A DNA stretch of 64,000 bases from Lytechinus variegatus (GCF_018143015.1 NC_054750.1:9514501-9578500); one strand, 5' to 3'; positions 1-12,787 are shown, counted from the stretch's first letter. A program made the numbers and translations. Notes: generated from the sequence alone by a model not told the origin.

Positions 1-466
1 ATATAGAGTACTGTAGTGTCACGTAATCAATTATTTTTTGTGCAATTTAGCATTTTAATGACCATATTCCCATTAAATATGATGAAAAACCTTTACACAT
101 CAAGTTTGACATGAATTGGTCCATGATGGCCCAAGGTCTAGTCAAATGAAAACGTATAGTCCCATTAAGGGAAGTGAAAAGTGGCCTTGGTTATTGAATT
201 GGGTGAATTTACACTGAGTTCGATGGGCTTAGTAGGTATTTATATTGCTATATCTTTCACCCCTATGGACTGACTTCCTCCAAAATTGGGCTGTTGATGC
301 TTTTCATTATGCTCCGCTGAAATACAACAAATAAAATGGCGTGGGGAGTCTATTATCTTAAAATTAATCTCAAGGGAGCTGTTATGTACCCTCAATAGAT
401 GTTTCATTGAGAGGTCCATTGTTCATTTTATTCTAATGACTTTCTTGATTTTTAACATTTGTTCAG

Positions 467-596
467 GTTATGCAAGTAGAAGTAGTGGCTGTTACTGGGA
501 TGATTATAGTTTAGCCATGCTCCTGAAAGGAATCACCCTTAGATATCTGTCAAGACCTTCTCAAGCAGAACTCTGCTTTCAAGAAGTCATCTCTAA
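467..596 (+). CDS. TTC39: TTC39 exon, TPR region
   Basis: Acceptor TTCAG at 462-466 and donor GTAAGT at 597. The exon starts with two bases of a split codon and ends with AA, which joins T of the next exon to make Asn. It encodes an antiparallel helix pair of TPR type ending QAELCFQEVIS. Confidence 0.85.
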
Positions 597-1307
597 GTAA
601 GTTCTACCAATTCCTCTTCTTGTATATTACAGACTGCAAGAGCAGTGCACATTTTAGCTTGCAAGCAGCTTGAGCGCTGCGATGAGCGAGTTCGCCACAC
701 ATTTTATTATGAAATACACTTTTTGGGGGAAAAATACACTTTTTTTATCACAGAATACAATTTTTCATTCCCAGAGGTTGGCAGGTCTTGATTAGGACAA
801 ATCTTTTTTTTTTTTACTCCCTGATCTTTCTAAGAAAAATTGAAAGGTGGTTGATAATGTGATGCACATTTATTAATTTCTTTACATTGAGGCAAATGTC
901 ATCGGAGCAATTATTGCAGGAGAAATCACCATTATACTATTTTATTTTATGAAATCTGAAATACAGAGTTCAATTTGCCAGTAGTGTGCATTTACATTTT
1001 ATCTAAATAATTTAGAGCAATGGTAAAGTTTCTTCATTCAATGATTCTCCTTCTGTAGACACCTTCAAGATCAGACTCAAAACAGATCTATTCAATGGAC
1101 TGTAGTTCGATTCACTAATTCCATGTCACCCATCTGTTTTCTTTGTTTATTATAATTTCTTGCAATGTAATTTAACGTAATGTAATTTAATGTAATATTA
1201 TGCAACGTAATGTGATATAATTCATTTATAATCCTTATACTTGTATTGCTTTAAGATATAAATGTTAAGCGCTTAGAAACTATTGTAATAAGCGCTATAT
1301 AAATGTA

Positions 1308-1338
<31 letters not shown>

Positions 1339-3516
1339 TTATCCATTAATTAAATAATGATTTTTATCCCATTCAATGATTTTATACATTCAACAGTTCA
1401 ATTCATTTTTTGAGCAGAAATTATTATAAATATTCCCAAACTGTACTTTTGTGATGCCATCACTAACTGATTAGACACAACCCCAATCACTCTTTCCTGG
1501 AAAAAATTGAATTTCATTCATTAAAAGTAAAAAAATCAAATTGAGCATAAGTCTCTGACTATCACATTCATATGTCTCAATGATCAAGCTCCACCATACC
1601 TGTCAGACCTCCTAACAGTTCGCCAATCAATGTACAACACTCGGTCATCATCACATATCCCTCTTCACATCCCCCGGACATTCAAATTAGTAGGTGATAG
1701 GTCATTTTCTGTGTTTGCCCCCAAATATTGGAATAGATTACCCCATAAACTTAGGCAATGTTCTTCTACTGATGTGTTTAAGAAGATGCTTAAATCTCAT
1801 GTGTTTTAACATGTTTAATATATTGCAAGTAGTGTTTAATTTTGTGTAGTTTTGTTTTAAGCTTTTACCGATTGTATTTGTTTTGTCATTGTACAGCGCT
1901 TTGTAACTTTTAAAAAGCACTTAATAAGAAGTAATTATTATTATTAAGTACATCCTCTCTTCATTTTGTTGTTGTTGTACCACAGTGAAAGAGATCTTCA
2001 TTATGATCATTACCTGGTACCGTATGCAACCCTTGAACTTGGCTTACTCTATCTACAGTATGATAGATTGCAGGAAGCGAAGACGTTCCTTACACAATGC
2101 AGGTAAACTTCTCTTCCTCTTCTAACTTTTTAACCTTAAAATATCAGAAATGAGCCTGTCCCTATTCAAATTTCCTGTTATATGGATCACATATTTGTAC
2201 TCAATCTGCAGTTGTGTTGATTCATTTATGTATTTATTTAGACACATTATTACAATAATGAAGTTCTTGTACAAAATGTACAAAGTACATGATCTTTTTT
2301 GCTGATGTGGTTTAGGGTACACCATGTGGTGTGTTATAGAAACAGTGGATAGAAGAAGAGAAGAAATGGATAGGCAAGAAAGTGGAGATTTGAGAGTAGA
2401 GTATTCTTTCTTGAAAGTAGTCCTGAAAAGGACTGTAAACCAGAAGGAATTGATGAGTGAGAACAGCTTGAGAAGTAGAGCTGATGAGGAGATGCTGGCT
2501 TGAGTCGGCGAGTAGAGATGATGAGTAGTAGAGAGACTTGACGTTTCGGACAGGTTGACTGTCCGTCTTCTGAAGACTGACAGTCAACCTTCAAACAACA
2601 CATGATCTTTTTTGTATGGTTGAATTATAGAAAAAAGAATGTTCCAAACATACCACCAAATATTATTTTTTAACTGACTGTACTCTCGTATTATTCTAAT
2701 CCTCTTTTGTATTTTTTTTGTAACAATTTTCCCCGTTGATTGAAATAATTTGTTCTTGATGAATTATGTGACAAATAGCAGTCCCTAAAGGTATGATAAA
2801 GGTTAGCCTAGAGTTAACTAAACCACTGCTATGAGAATTCACCAATGTGCCTGTATTCTAAAAAGAGGTTGCAATTGTAACATGGTACAAAACCTTTGGG
2901 TCATGCAGATTTCTAGTGTTGCGCTTCATTTAGATGCCCTTGTGCCCAAAGTGTGCAATTATTTTTGGACTTTTCTTTAGTCTATATGATGAAATAAGCA
3001 TAATTATGTAGACAAATCTGCATAGTCGATGGTTTTGTAGCATGGTGTGATTTAAACCTCTTGAGAATATGGCCATACTGTCTAATTGTGACTGCCCCTT
3101 GTCAATCTTCTTTCTGACTATACCTTTCATCCAGGCATCACAACAAGAAATACATGTTAGAGAACAGACTTCACTTCAAGATGCATGCTGCCCTGGATAA
3201 CCTCAAGACCAAGATGACACAGTCATCAGAGATCCCGGCCCAGGACTCGCTCAACCTTGAAGGAGAGGATGAAGAAAGGACTGGACCAGAAGAAGATGGA
3301 CTAGAAATGAGCATAGCATCTGAAGCATCCCAGGACTCACTTGACAAGGATGGGCCGATAGATGGGCCAGGAACCAACCTCAAGAACAAAGACCAGGATT
3401 CTCTTACAGGAGATGGATCAGTAGATGGACCAATGAACAAAGTGGGACCAACAGAAGATGAGATAGCAAGGACTAATGACAAAGAAGACCAGGACTTGTC
3501 TTCTGGTCCTAGATAG
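467..3516 (+). CDS. TTC39: TTC39-family tetratricopeptide repeat protein, 3' part only
   Basis: Three coding exons (467-596, 1986-2102, 3135-3516) splice in one open frame with GT-AG junctions. The frame matches the C-terminal TPR region of TTC39A/B-type proteins as I know them: YWDDYSLAMLLKG in the first exon, YDHYLVPYATLELGLLYL in the second, ENRLHFKMHAALDNLK in the third. TTC39 proteins are intracellular helical-repeat scaffolds; the vertebrate B paralogue is linked to lipid regulation, which cannot be carried over from sequence alone. The protein then runs about 90 residues past the usual end in an acidic tail with three QDSL motifs. The start codon and upstream exons lie left of the window, so the paralogue is unresolved. 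A poly(A) signal follows at 3707. Family call is firm; tail function is unknown. Confidence 0.85.
1030..1335 (+). mobile_element. LINE 3' end (CR1/L2-like), 5' truncated
   Basis: A short open frame reads SVDTFKIRLKTDLFNGL then stop, the signature close of CR1/L2-type reverse transcriptase ORFs. It is followed by an AT-rich 3' UTR, an AGCGCTATATAAAT motif and an (ATT)n tail at about 1309-1336. It lies in a TTC39 intron in sense orientation. Only the last ~300 bp survive, as usual for target-primed insertions. Confidence 0.75.
1541..1950 (+). mobile_element. Second LINE 3' end with longer RT C-terminus
   Basis: About 90 uninterrupted codons up to TAA at 1807-1809 read like the C-terminal domain of CR1/L2-type ORF2: APPYLSDLL, RSFSVFAPKYWNRLP and STDVFKKMLKSHVF. 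An AGCGCTTTGTAA motif and an ATTATTATT tail end at about 1945. It is a different, less truncated copy from the LINE tail 200 bp upstream, in the same orientation. Confidence 0.8.
1986..2102 (+). CDS. TTC39: TTC39 exon, TPR region
   Basis: Acceptor CACAG at 1981-1985, donor GTAAAC at 2103. It encodes NERDLHYDHYLVPYATLE and a second helix rich in Leu and Tyr, ending TFLTQC plus the first two bases of an Arg codon. This is the most conserved stretch of the family seen here. Confidence 0.88.
2551..2590. repeat. Short near-perfect hairpin
   Basis: AGGTTGACTGTCCGTCTTC and its near-complement GAAGACTGACAGTCAACCT abut with one base between them (one mismatch in 19). It lies in a TTC39 intron at the edge of a purine-rich segment of unknown origin (about 2290-2600). 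Confidence 0.6.
3135..3516 (+). CDS. TTC39: TTC39 last coding exon with acidic repeat tail
   Basis: Acceptor TCCAG at 3130-3134; the stop TAG is 3514-3516. The first 30 or so residues complete the conserved helix (KKYMLENRLHFKMHAAL). The remaining ~90 are acidic and low in hydrophobics, with QDSL three times and GPIDGP/GSVDGP pairs, so probably disordered. Confidence 0.85.
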
Positions 3517-3706
3517 TCCTAAACATCATCAAATACCCTGTGGTGAAGTGCAGCACAAGGCAAAATATAAAAACCGATATTGAGACTTGTGTGCAAAAAT
3601 CGAGCAGGCATTCTTTATGTACAGTACTCAAGCATGTTGCTCATCACATCCTTCTTGATTATTGTGTAATAATGCATGTATGTAATATGCATCTCAAAGT
3701 TATCCC

Positions 3707-3712
3707 AATAAA
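3707..3712 (+). promoter_or_regulatory. Poly(A) signal of the TTC39 gene
   Basis: AATAAA 190 bp after the stop codon on the same strand; the first canonical hexamer after the stop. The 3' UTR would be about 210 bases. Confidence 0.6.
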
Positions 3713-4153
3713 CTGACCTGAAAGTGTCAATAATGCCAAAGCGAAGGTACTTCGGAGATGCCTTTTATTAGTTTAGCTGTATGCATGTCTGTCCCAGACA
3801 TAAATAATGACATCTGATTGATGAACATCTGTTAAAACCCTCAGACAAACACAGGTTTCTTTTAGTGTTCAGCACATACTTGCAACCCAGTGTCTTTAAT
3901 AGTGTTATCCTTCATGCTTTAGGAAACGGTGCTAATTCATTTTTTTTTCAAAGGATAAGTCCACAATTTAATAAGTATTAAACTTAGATTTAATCAAATT
4001 CAGATGTAGAATGAGAAAATAATGTCATTTAATTTTTTTTAATAAATAACAATTCGCATAACATAGTTTGTAAATGAGAGAGCCGATGATATCACACATA
4101 ATTATATTTGTTTAGATGGAAGCATCATGGTCTGACTCTTTCCTTTCAATCTA

Positions 4154-4490
4154 AAGGCGACCCTACACCTTACGATTGGTCTGCGACCCATCGTATGAAT
4201 ACCTGTGTTCAAATCTGTGACTGTGCTATCATCCTTCTTAGAATAAAAGCGAATTTAATATCTAGTCATAATGATGTCATAGCAGTTGTACGACTGCCTA
4301 TGATTTGAAATTTATTTGGCCTTTACTATAAAATAAAGGCTATTAATCTTTCAAATTGGTTAAATTAGTATTCTTTCAATTAATTTTAACCTGAAATAAA
4401 ATATGTTCCATTCACTTTTTCAGAAAATTAGCAAAATGCGATTTGTTCCAAAATTGGATCGCGAACAGTCGTAAGGTGTGCGGTTTCCTT
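4154..4490. mobile_element. MITE, family GGCGACC...CACCTTA
   Basis: Ends are inverted: AAGGCGACCCTACACCTTAC on the left and GTAAGGTGTGCGGTTTCCTT on the right. The inside contains a CTATCATCCTTCTTAGAATA stretch that recurs at about 18250 in the copy beginning at 17955. No protein coding is evident, so it is a non-autonomous DNA transposon. It abuts a SINE body. Confidence 0.7.
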
Positions 4491-4735
4491 AAGGGTGGTG
4501 AGTTCTAATCCCAGCCATGACCTTAATTTTTTTCACCAAGGATTTATCCACAGTGCTTCACTCAATCCAGGTGAAGAAAGTTGGTACCTAACAGAATTTA
4601 TTCCTTGAAATGCTTGCATACTGTCAAAAGACTGCAGGGCTAGATCTTGGGTAATAATACTTCAGTCCTTTGGAAGCGCATAAAGACATTATGATATGCA
4701 CTACACAAAATTGTGAATTAGTATAATAAATTTTC
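4491..4735 (+). mobile_element. tRNA-derived SINE, 5' part lost
   Basis: The body ATTTATTCCTTGAAATGC ... TCCTTTGGAAGCGCATA is shared with the SINE at 10401-10690, with a degenerate B box (GAGTTCTAATCCC) at its start. The upstream tRNA-like head is replaced by the MITE at 4154-4490. Confidence 0.65.
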
Positions 4736-6600
4736 ATTGTACGAAATTTCAAATGCTTCATTAATTTCATGATCTCAATTTAATCACGGTCACCGTCAGT
4801 TACATTATTGATGAATTTCTTTTTACTTAAAAGAGTCAAACCATGTTTTATGTTATTGGAGCATGATATGAAATTAGTGAGTTTATGGCACCAGCCTGTA
4901 TTCCCTCATTTGCATAAGGTATGAATTTCTCTGTTTCTCTGAAACACAGAAACACCGTCACTTTTCTTCTCTATCTCTCATCAGTTTTGTGCATGTTTTA
5001 TTTTGCCCTTTCTAGTTATCAAATTGACTTTTTTTGGTCGATTTGATCTTCAGTGAAAATTGAGTATAAAACAGATGTATTCCTGATGTGTGTTCCATAA
5101 AAATGTGATGGTACAAAAACCTTTGTGTGGGTTACCTCGCTGGTGTTGTTCGATCAGTATTCCATGCCAAAGTATAGTCAGATACAGTTAGTCATGTGTG
5201 ATGCCACAATACATTTGTAGCCCTTTTTATTTTCAAGAAGACTTTTGTCCCTCCAGCAGAAATAAGACCATTTTCTTTGTTTATTTATTTCATTCTTCTG
5301 AACTACTCTTTTTTAGGTGGTGACTTTGTTAGACTATAGGGATATAGCCATGAATATCTAGTAAATTCAGTTTGTTGATAGCATGATGATAATGATAGTA
5401 TGAGCATTGTAATACGCTAGTATCTATCATGAGTCGACGTTCATGGCGCAGTAAAAAAGGAAATAGAAATGTATAAAAGTACTAGGAAAAGGGGGATGAG
5501 AGCTACATTTACTGAAGAAATATCAAGGATGTTTCTGCAGAAAAGTAAAATGGGACTTTTGTAAGCCCGAGGAAAGAATCCTAAACAACTCATTATAGTG
5601 TTCAATGTTATTTTGGTAGGATCAATGAGTTGCTGGTGACTCCAAGGTAGGATTTGAGGACTCTAAAAATGAAAGAAATATGAAAAAAGGAAACAAAAAA
5701 CACTTTGTACTGCTTATTACTTCACATGCAATCCAAGTCTTTTTTTGTTAACAATTTGCAGAAATTTTTTGTCATGACCGAGACTTCTGAGTGAAGGAAA
5801 AGAAAGATTAAAGCTATCTTTGTAGAAAAATGACTATTTATTATATCCAAGAGACCAAAAAAAATTTGCCACAGTCTAACTAATGAAACTGACTCTAAAC
5901 TGATCAATGTTAAGCCATTGATGTTAATGTAATAGATTTGGTTAGTCTGGAGTCGATTTCAACATTGTGACTGAGGCTTTACAATGAGACATTCCAAATC
6001 ATCAGGCTATAAAAGCAATGCTGAATTTGTACATATATTTCTACTGCTATGTTTCATAGTGATTTTGATAAGCATTCATGTTTAATAGCCTGGATTCTAT
6101 GTATAAAGATATTATCTGTTGTCGTTGCCATTCAAAATCTTTTGTAAAACATTCCAGCAGAACACCTTAGTAAATTACTTTTTGGTATTCAAAGACACGC
6201 TGATATTTGGATATTTTTTTATAGGCTAATGCAACAATATTTGTTTCTTGATTTGGTATATTCTGTATGGTCTGAAATGGACTCTAAGCATGATTTTATT
6301 TATTCTCAGGACCCAAATATACTACGGCAAACATACCACGATCATTAAGATAGTACCCAAATGAAAGCACTGGTAACAGCTCAGCAGCTAAGTAAGTTTT
6401 GATGGCAAACATACCACGATCATTAAATGTGCCCCCCCCCTCCCCCCGATAGGATTCCAATGAATGACAATCTTTGATTAATAAACAATCAATGTCGGAT
6501 TCTGGTTAATGGTGTTTCATCCAGGCATAACTTCTTAACCATTTAAGAAGCTGCGAGGAAAGAAATATTAGACCACGGTTGTTTGACAATGAGAGATATC
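4736..6600. other. Intergenic, no gene seen
   Basis: AT-rich sequence with no conserved reading frame. The only structure noticed is a 23-bp direct repeat (GGCAAACATACCACGATCATTAA) at about 6332 and 6403, and a C run at about 6430. Confidence 0.5.
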
Positions 6601-6601
6601 A

Positions 6602-6865
6602 AGTGCAGTGTTAGCGCTGGTGTTGGACGGCACAACACCAAGTATGGGTTAATAAAAGTGATGCCAGTCACATTATAGACAGCACAACACCTTGCAAGGT
6701 CAGTCCAAACACCAACTTTCAACAGCCATCTTCAGTGCAGTGTTGGCGCTGGTGTTGGCATCAACAGCACAACACCAAGTATGGGTTTATAAAAGTGATA
6801 CCAGTCACATTATAGACAGCACAACACCCTTTGCAAGGTCAGTCCAAACACCAGCCTCATTTTAC
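6602..6865. repeat. Tandem duplication of a 132-bp unit
   Basis: Two head-to-tail copies start at 6602 and 6734 with AGTGCAGTGTT(A/G)GCGCTGG. Both contain CAACACCAAGTATGGGTT and CACATTATAGACAGCACAAC. The copies differ by scattered changes and a few indels. Confidence 0.8.
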
Positions 6866-7750
6866 GTTCTGTGCTAGATCTTGGATGAATATCCCATCAC
6901 TGACACCAACTTTCAACACCCATCTTCAACTCAACCAGTGTACACATGTGCCAACCCTTACCTATTAGTTTTCAAACATTTTTTTTCTTGATTTTACTTC
7001 TTGAATGTGCACAGGACCAAAAATATTGAATACATCATTCTGGACATATTTCAAAACCTCAGATATTGATTATTTATTTGATATGTAAACCGTATTTATT
7101 GAGTTTTCATTCTAGCTTGAAAATCCAGAGATATTGAGTGCTATTTATGAAAGCTTTAACTTATCAATATTACTATTAAGAGTTCTTAGAACACAGAGTA
7201 TGTATTTTCTTACATATTATTAATGAGCTATATTTAGATGCTTTTACCTGTACATTGTGCAATTCATGTACTCAGAACTATGTCTTTAATATAATGTTCT
7301 CTTATTTATGAGAGTTTTATATACTTTTCATTGCTCTTTTCTTGCTGTTCATTGTTTATTTCTTCATTGTCTTGCACAACTTCGAGACCAAAATGGTGAT
7401 GCCTTTGGACATGGTTGTAGAGTTGTGTAACATTTTTGAGTGGCATGTCAGATCCAAAAACAGCCCAAACACATGAATTCATGTAAAAATCCAATGCAGA
7501 TTCTGTATCTAGCCAGTATTCAGAACTGTATCATTAGTTTTACTTTTGCTGATCATGCGTCTTTTAACGGTCATACCCAGGCATCGCAAATTTGGTTTCT
7601 AAAGTTGTGCAAGACTAAAAACAGAAAAGTCAGGAAAATGTTTTTGAAATATCTTTTTTCAAGTTAGACTTCTCTTTCATAGTGGAGAGGGAGTAGGGCC
7701 TGGGAGCACCCCCCCCCCCTCTCTAGCTGCAATATTCATATATTTATATA

Positions 7751-7890
7751 ATATTGACTGGCCTTGAGGGGAACATCAAATATATTGCCAGCAAATGAAT
7801 CATATTGGCCCGAGTCTTTAGACGAGGGCAATATGGGTCATTTAAGGGCAATATATTTGATGTTCCCCGAAAGAAGAGCCAGTCAATATT
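7751..7890. mobile_element. Small foldback element
   Basis: ATATTGACTGGCC...GGGGAACATCAAATATATTGCC on the left is mirrored by GGCAATATATTTGATGTTCCCC...GCCAGTCAATAT on the right: arms of about 38 bp around a ~65-bp spacer. A weaker third copy of the GGGCAATA motif lies at about 8247, so the full element may be larger (to about 8280). Confidence 0.6.
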
Positions 7891-9210
7891 TTTATTATCA
7901 TCCAAATCAGATATCTAGAGCAAAAATCATGATAATGGGGATATTTCTTTTAAAAATAGAGTTCTATTGTGTCATGTTAATATCGGTCTAGACTCTGCAC
8001 TTTACCATTATGACGTACTTGCAAGCGCTCGGATTCAGCGTTGTCTTTATTATGACGTATATTGTTGGTGGGCGGATCCTTATGAAGCGTATCTCTTTAT
8101 ACGCATCCACAAATTCCCGGATGTGAGACCAGAGAAAATACAAAGGTATATTTTGCGTCGTCTCTGCATGCAAAGTAAATATGCGCACTGAGACCGAGGA
8201 AAATACAAACAATATACCTACCCTTCCCGATATTCAGAAAATGTAGGGCAATACGGTTTTGTAAATGACCAGCTCAGATGTCTGATACGGGTGATAATTA
8301 TTTATATTCTGTTCAAAAGAGACTTTAGATAACTGCTATATTAAATATGAATATACATGGTGTGTAGATATTTAAAGATGCCAAAAGAATGAACAGGGGC
8401 TGATCAGTACATGTTTGAATCAATTCCTTATTAATTTTATGTGATCTGATCTTATAAAAGCTGTTGCATAAATCAAATATATTGATTAAATGTTCTCCTT
8501 TATTTTGAAGTTTCTCTTGGTGTTGAAAAATTGAGCTTGTCCTTGCTTAGTTTGAACTGCAAAGTAATCCATTTTGATCAGCTTTCTTTTTCCAGGTCCA
8601 ACAATTATATTCAAGACTAAAACATAATGCTACATTCAAAATCTCCAAAACAATGAAAGCAAGCAAACCATCTCAAACACACAGAAGATACATATTTCAC
8701 TGAGTTGTTTTTTTATTTTACCAATATACAATAACTGTCAACCATACACATGTTACAATTCTAAGCATGCATACAAACAATCGAGTATGACAGGAAAGTA
8801 CTTTTAATCTTCACACTTTTACACGACGGGTGTTTCATAAAGCTTATTCGTAACGTTAATCCTGACTTTAGTACGCACGAATGAAACATATTTAGTGTTA
8901 AATGGACGATCACATATCACTGGTTTAGATGGCGATTCAAAGTGGTTTACCCTTGATGTTGGATACAATCAGAGCCTGCAATTACAGAGTTTGGCCAATT
9001 CGTTATCTATGAGCTACAACAAGGCGCATGTTTCTTTGTTAGGCAAAAGCAGTCCAAAATAAATTGTGACATGTAAACGACTGACGGACAATTTGCCAAA
9101 CTATAAAAAAAAAGGCTCTGCAAGCTGCCATTAACCACCATCTAAACCTGCAATGTTTGATCGCCCCCTCAAGTCAGCTACAAAGTAATATATCATGTAG
9201 CATGAGAACT

Positions 9211-9470
9211 GGGCCCTGTTGTACAAAGATTTACGATTGATCCGATCATTCGTGACTATGGAAATCCATCAGTGTTTGTTCTACGAAAAATTTGCACAAT
9301 GTCCTTTTAATGCAAAGAGAAGCGCAGTGAATTTTCAAGAAAACAATGAATGCATGAATATACATCACAACTAGAAAATATTTTGAACATGCATAATAGA
9401 TGTTGACGTTGCTGGCTGTCCATAGTTGCGATCGATTGGATCGATCGTAACTCTTTGTACAACAGGGCCC
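9211..9470. mobile_element. MITE, GGGCCCTGTTGTACAAAG termini
   Basis: The 260-bp element has perfect 18-bp terminal inverted repeats (GGGCCCTGTTGTACAAAG and CTTTGTACAACAGGGCCC). No coding capacity. It abuts a second MITE directly. Confidence 0.8.
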
Positions 9471-9471
9471 T

Positions 9472-9630
9472 GGGTCCCGTAACACAAAGGTTAGCGATTG
9501 ATCGCTAATTCAAAAGAACAAATCTGATTGGTTCATAGTCAGTCTACTTAGCAAAGTGCACATGCAACGAGGATCTTGATTGGTCATTTCATTTAGCAAT
9601 TAATCGCCAACCTTTGAGTTACGGCGCCCA
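9472..9630. mobile_element. MITE, CCGTAACACAAAGGTTAGCG family, copy 1
   Basis: About 157 bp with inverted ends (CCGTAACACAAAGGTTAGCGA on the left, CGCCAACCTTTGAGTTACGG on the right) and an inner GTGCACATGCAACGAGGATC. Other copies lie at 38391-38551 and, split by two insertions, at 46493-47630. Confidence 0.75.
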
Positions 9631-10398
9631 GGTCATCAGTCTTGCATGAGGTCGCAATCACACTAACAGCTTTATGAAACAGTCCCCAAGGAAGCACAAA
9701 GAAAAAGGGATGTAAATCTATAACAAGCCTAACAGACATTCTATACTGATTGCACCCTTGTATATTCTTCAAGTTTTACATAAGATGCTTTTCAGAGTAC
9801 AGGAGATAGGATGAACACAATTCTAAATTTCCTAAACAAAATGAGGCAAACCTCCCACTCGGATACATGTACCTTTATCATATAATAAAGTGGCATATGG
9901 TTATCAAATAAATATAATAATGGGTACACACAAATAACCACTGTTCTTAACACCTGGGCATCTCTATTAGAATGTATGTTATGTTTTTCCTTGTGACCAA
10001 GGTAATTATAATGCAGTTAAATCGTTTAAAATCAGAAAAATCACACCCCATTTTATCATTTAACCTTTTTGCTAGAGTTGATTAAATCTTGCTGCCCTTG
10101 AATATTTTGTTATTCAAAATTTTGAGCATGTGTGCACTGCACTCCGTAACCAAATTTCTTTCTCGGGCACACAAGGGCTCGCCAGCTGTGTTCCACTTAT
10201 GCAAAGCAAGGGAATGGCAGGAGGGACAGATCAAAGCAACCTAGCAGTACCCACTAGCCTGAACTCAATGAAAGAGAATTCAGAGTGATCAAAAGCCCAG
10301 TATTGCGATATGTCTAATCCTCAAGACACCTAATTTAACTAGGTCATTGGGATTGCACAAATTACTCCTGCTTCAACATTCAAGAGAATAAATTCAAT
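9631..10398. other. No feature seen
   Basis: AT-rich sequence without recognisable coding or inverted-repeat ends. It may be distal intergenic sequence or part of a long 3' UTR of the kinase gene on the minus strand; the sequence does not decide. Confidence 0.4.
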
Positions 10399-10400
10399 TT

Positions 10401-10690
10401 GGAGCGTTGTGGCCCAGTGGATTAGTCTCTGGACTTTGAAACAGAGGGTCGTGGGTTCGAATCCTAGCTATGGCGTAATTTCCTTTGGCAAGAAATTTAT
10501 CAACATTGTGCTGCATTGTGCTGGGTACCTGGCATTATTTTATTCCTTGAAATGCGTTTGCGCTGTAATCTTAGTAATAAGGCTGCCAAGCTACAGCTGG
10601 GGTAATAATATCCAAGTCCTTTGGAAGCGCATAGAGAAATTATTCATAATTGTGATATGCACTATACAAGAACTGACTATTATTACTAAA
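10401..10690 (+). mobile_element. tRNA-derived SINE with intact A and B boxes
   Basis: The pol III A box TGGCCCAGTGG is at 10410-10420 and the B box GGTTCGAATCC at 10454-10464. They are followed by the SINE body (GGCAAGAAATTTAT, CCTTGAAATGCG, CCTTTGGAAGCGCATA) and an ATTATTACT end. It is the best preserved of the four SINEs here. The head is tRNA-like but does not fold as a complete tRNA. Confidence 0.85.
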
Positions 10691-10699
10691 GCCATTGTT

Positions 10700-12560
10700 T
10701 GGTGTCTACCAAAATATTTTCATGTTCCCTGTTAAAAATAATAGTTGGATATGACAAGCCATATCTAAATAAATGTATATTTTTTTTCGGCGAAGGTAGA
10801 AATGGGACTCTTTCCCAGCAGAACATTACGAAATGAATCGAATTTACATTTGGTCTTTCAGATGGCACAAAAAATTCTTCATATTGAATAAACCTTATTT
10901 CTATTCCTGAAGCTCTTCTCTAACATTCATATTGAAAAACAAAACCCACAAATGTTTTACTACCCAACTAATAGTAATATCTTGTTTGCCATGTGTATAG
11001 ATAAAAGAAAATATAGAAAACTGATACACAGGTATATCAATCATCCAATTAGAATTGAACAAGAACAATCAATTTCTTGTGATGTGAAAACATTTTATAG
11101 TACTTTTCACACAAGCCCAAAAAGCATGTATACAAACCAACGTGCTTAATCTTTCAAATTAATTGTATTTACACTGTACACACATCTGTAGTATCATCAA
11201 AACTCATATAAAGATCTTGCTATTTACATATTTCAAGTTTTAAGTGGGAGCCTTATTTTCTCTTTGAAATCTCCACAGCATAAAAAAATAATTTCATTAT
11301 CTGTCAATTCGGTTTTACATATCTTTTACGATGATAAAGTATCATATTTATATAATTTGTATATGGCTATGCCAACATGATCAAATAAAGACATGAATTA
11401 AAAAAAAATATTCAAAAAATTCAAAAGCCTGATTCAATTTTCCAAGAAAAAAGTTTAAAATACACCACCATGATGGTCATGCTTTAATTTTAAATATAAA
11501 CAATAAATTTTCTGTTTCAATTAATAAAACAATAAACCTATCATACACTTTTATTTCTTTGACAATTAGTCAAGCAAAGGATTTTCATAATATCAAATAA
11601 CTTGATCAAAGCAAACTGCATTAAACAAAGTGGATACCACAAATACAATATGTCAAAACCATCTTCAAACTATTATAATAGAAAGCAATGAGTTGGTCTA
11701 ATAAACATCCTAAACATACAGAGATTTAAAGGAAGGTTGAATCTCAGACATCTTCACAAACTCTGAACGCTGCCTTTCAGAAGCAACCTCAGCGTCTTTT
11801 CCTCTCTAATTATAGCGGTGGGTTCCCTGCAGAAGAATTGGTACGTGTTGCCAAAAATATTTGCAATCAATTCCAAATTGCCATTGAAATATTACGATCA
11901 AAAGATCAACTGTAGTAATTCAGTTTTTACAAGAAACAGATCAGCAAATGACAGCAAATTTGCAATTAATCAATAGATATACAATTCATTTGAGAACCCC
12001 AAATACATTTGAAATCGATTTTAGCTGTAGCGAATCAGTTTTTACAAGAAGCAGATGACAGCAAAATTACAATCATAAGATATATACGATTGATTTGAAG
12101 ACCCAAAATAGATTTGAAATATGCGAGTTCATAGCTCCACTCTGCGCATGATCAGAAGAAGGTCATTGGTACTAAAGTGACGTGATGGTTTAAATTTTAA
12201 TGAGATAAGCACCAACTTTGATGTCTTGATTATTCATATATTCTTTTGAATTATGTTTTCATTTACATCCACAAAAAACAATGCGTCCACGTATTTCAGT
12301 TTGCCAAGTACATTGTACAAAATGCTCCAATATGCATTCAAAGTAAAAATGCAATACCTTCACAGAGCATTCATTGGTGTGCTATTCTAGTCACCTGGTC
12401 TATTCAATTTCTTCATCCTGCTACGTAAGGCATACTTACGTAATATCTTGCTTTGAAATCTGCCTATCATAATGACCAAAATTGTCCATGAAGTAACTAA
12501 GAACTGGTCTATTGATTGTAAATGTTTTGCAACACGCTATCAGCACAAACCGTTATAAAG
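10700..12560. other. No gene seen; weak MITE remnant
   Basis: Very AT-rich. Around 11810-12120 there are degenerate GTTGCCAAAAATATTTGCAA and TTTTACAAGAA motifs related to the MITE at 12570-12787. No coding frame or splice structure was found. Confidence 0.4.
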
Positions 12561-12569
12561 GTGTCTTAT

Positions 12570-12787
12570 GGGGTGTTGCAAGAAATTTGCGATCAATTGC
12601 AAGTCTATTTTTGTTCCCGAAATCAAGCATATGCCGTGCAATTAATTGCAAATTTTCAATTGATTGCTAATCTGCTCCATGAAACAAGGAGTGTAATCCA
12701 ATTTGCGATAGCTAGAAGTGATCAATCAATTATAAAATTGCAACAGAATATTTGCGATTGATTGCAAATATTTTCTTGCAACACCCC
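12570..12787. mobile_element. MITE, GGGGTGTTGCAAGAAA family, copy 1
   Basis: Inverted ends GGGGTGTTGCAAGAAA and TTTCTTGCAACACCCC, with repeated GATTGCAA and CAATTGCAA words inside. A second copy is at 19827-20046. Confidence 0.8.
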
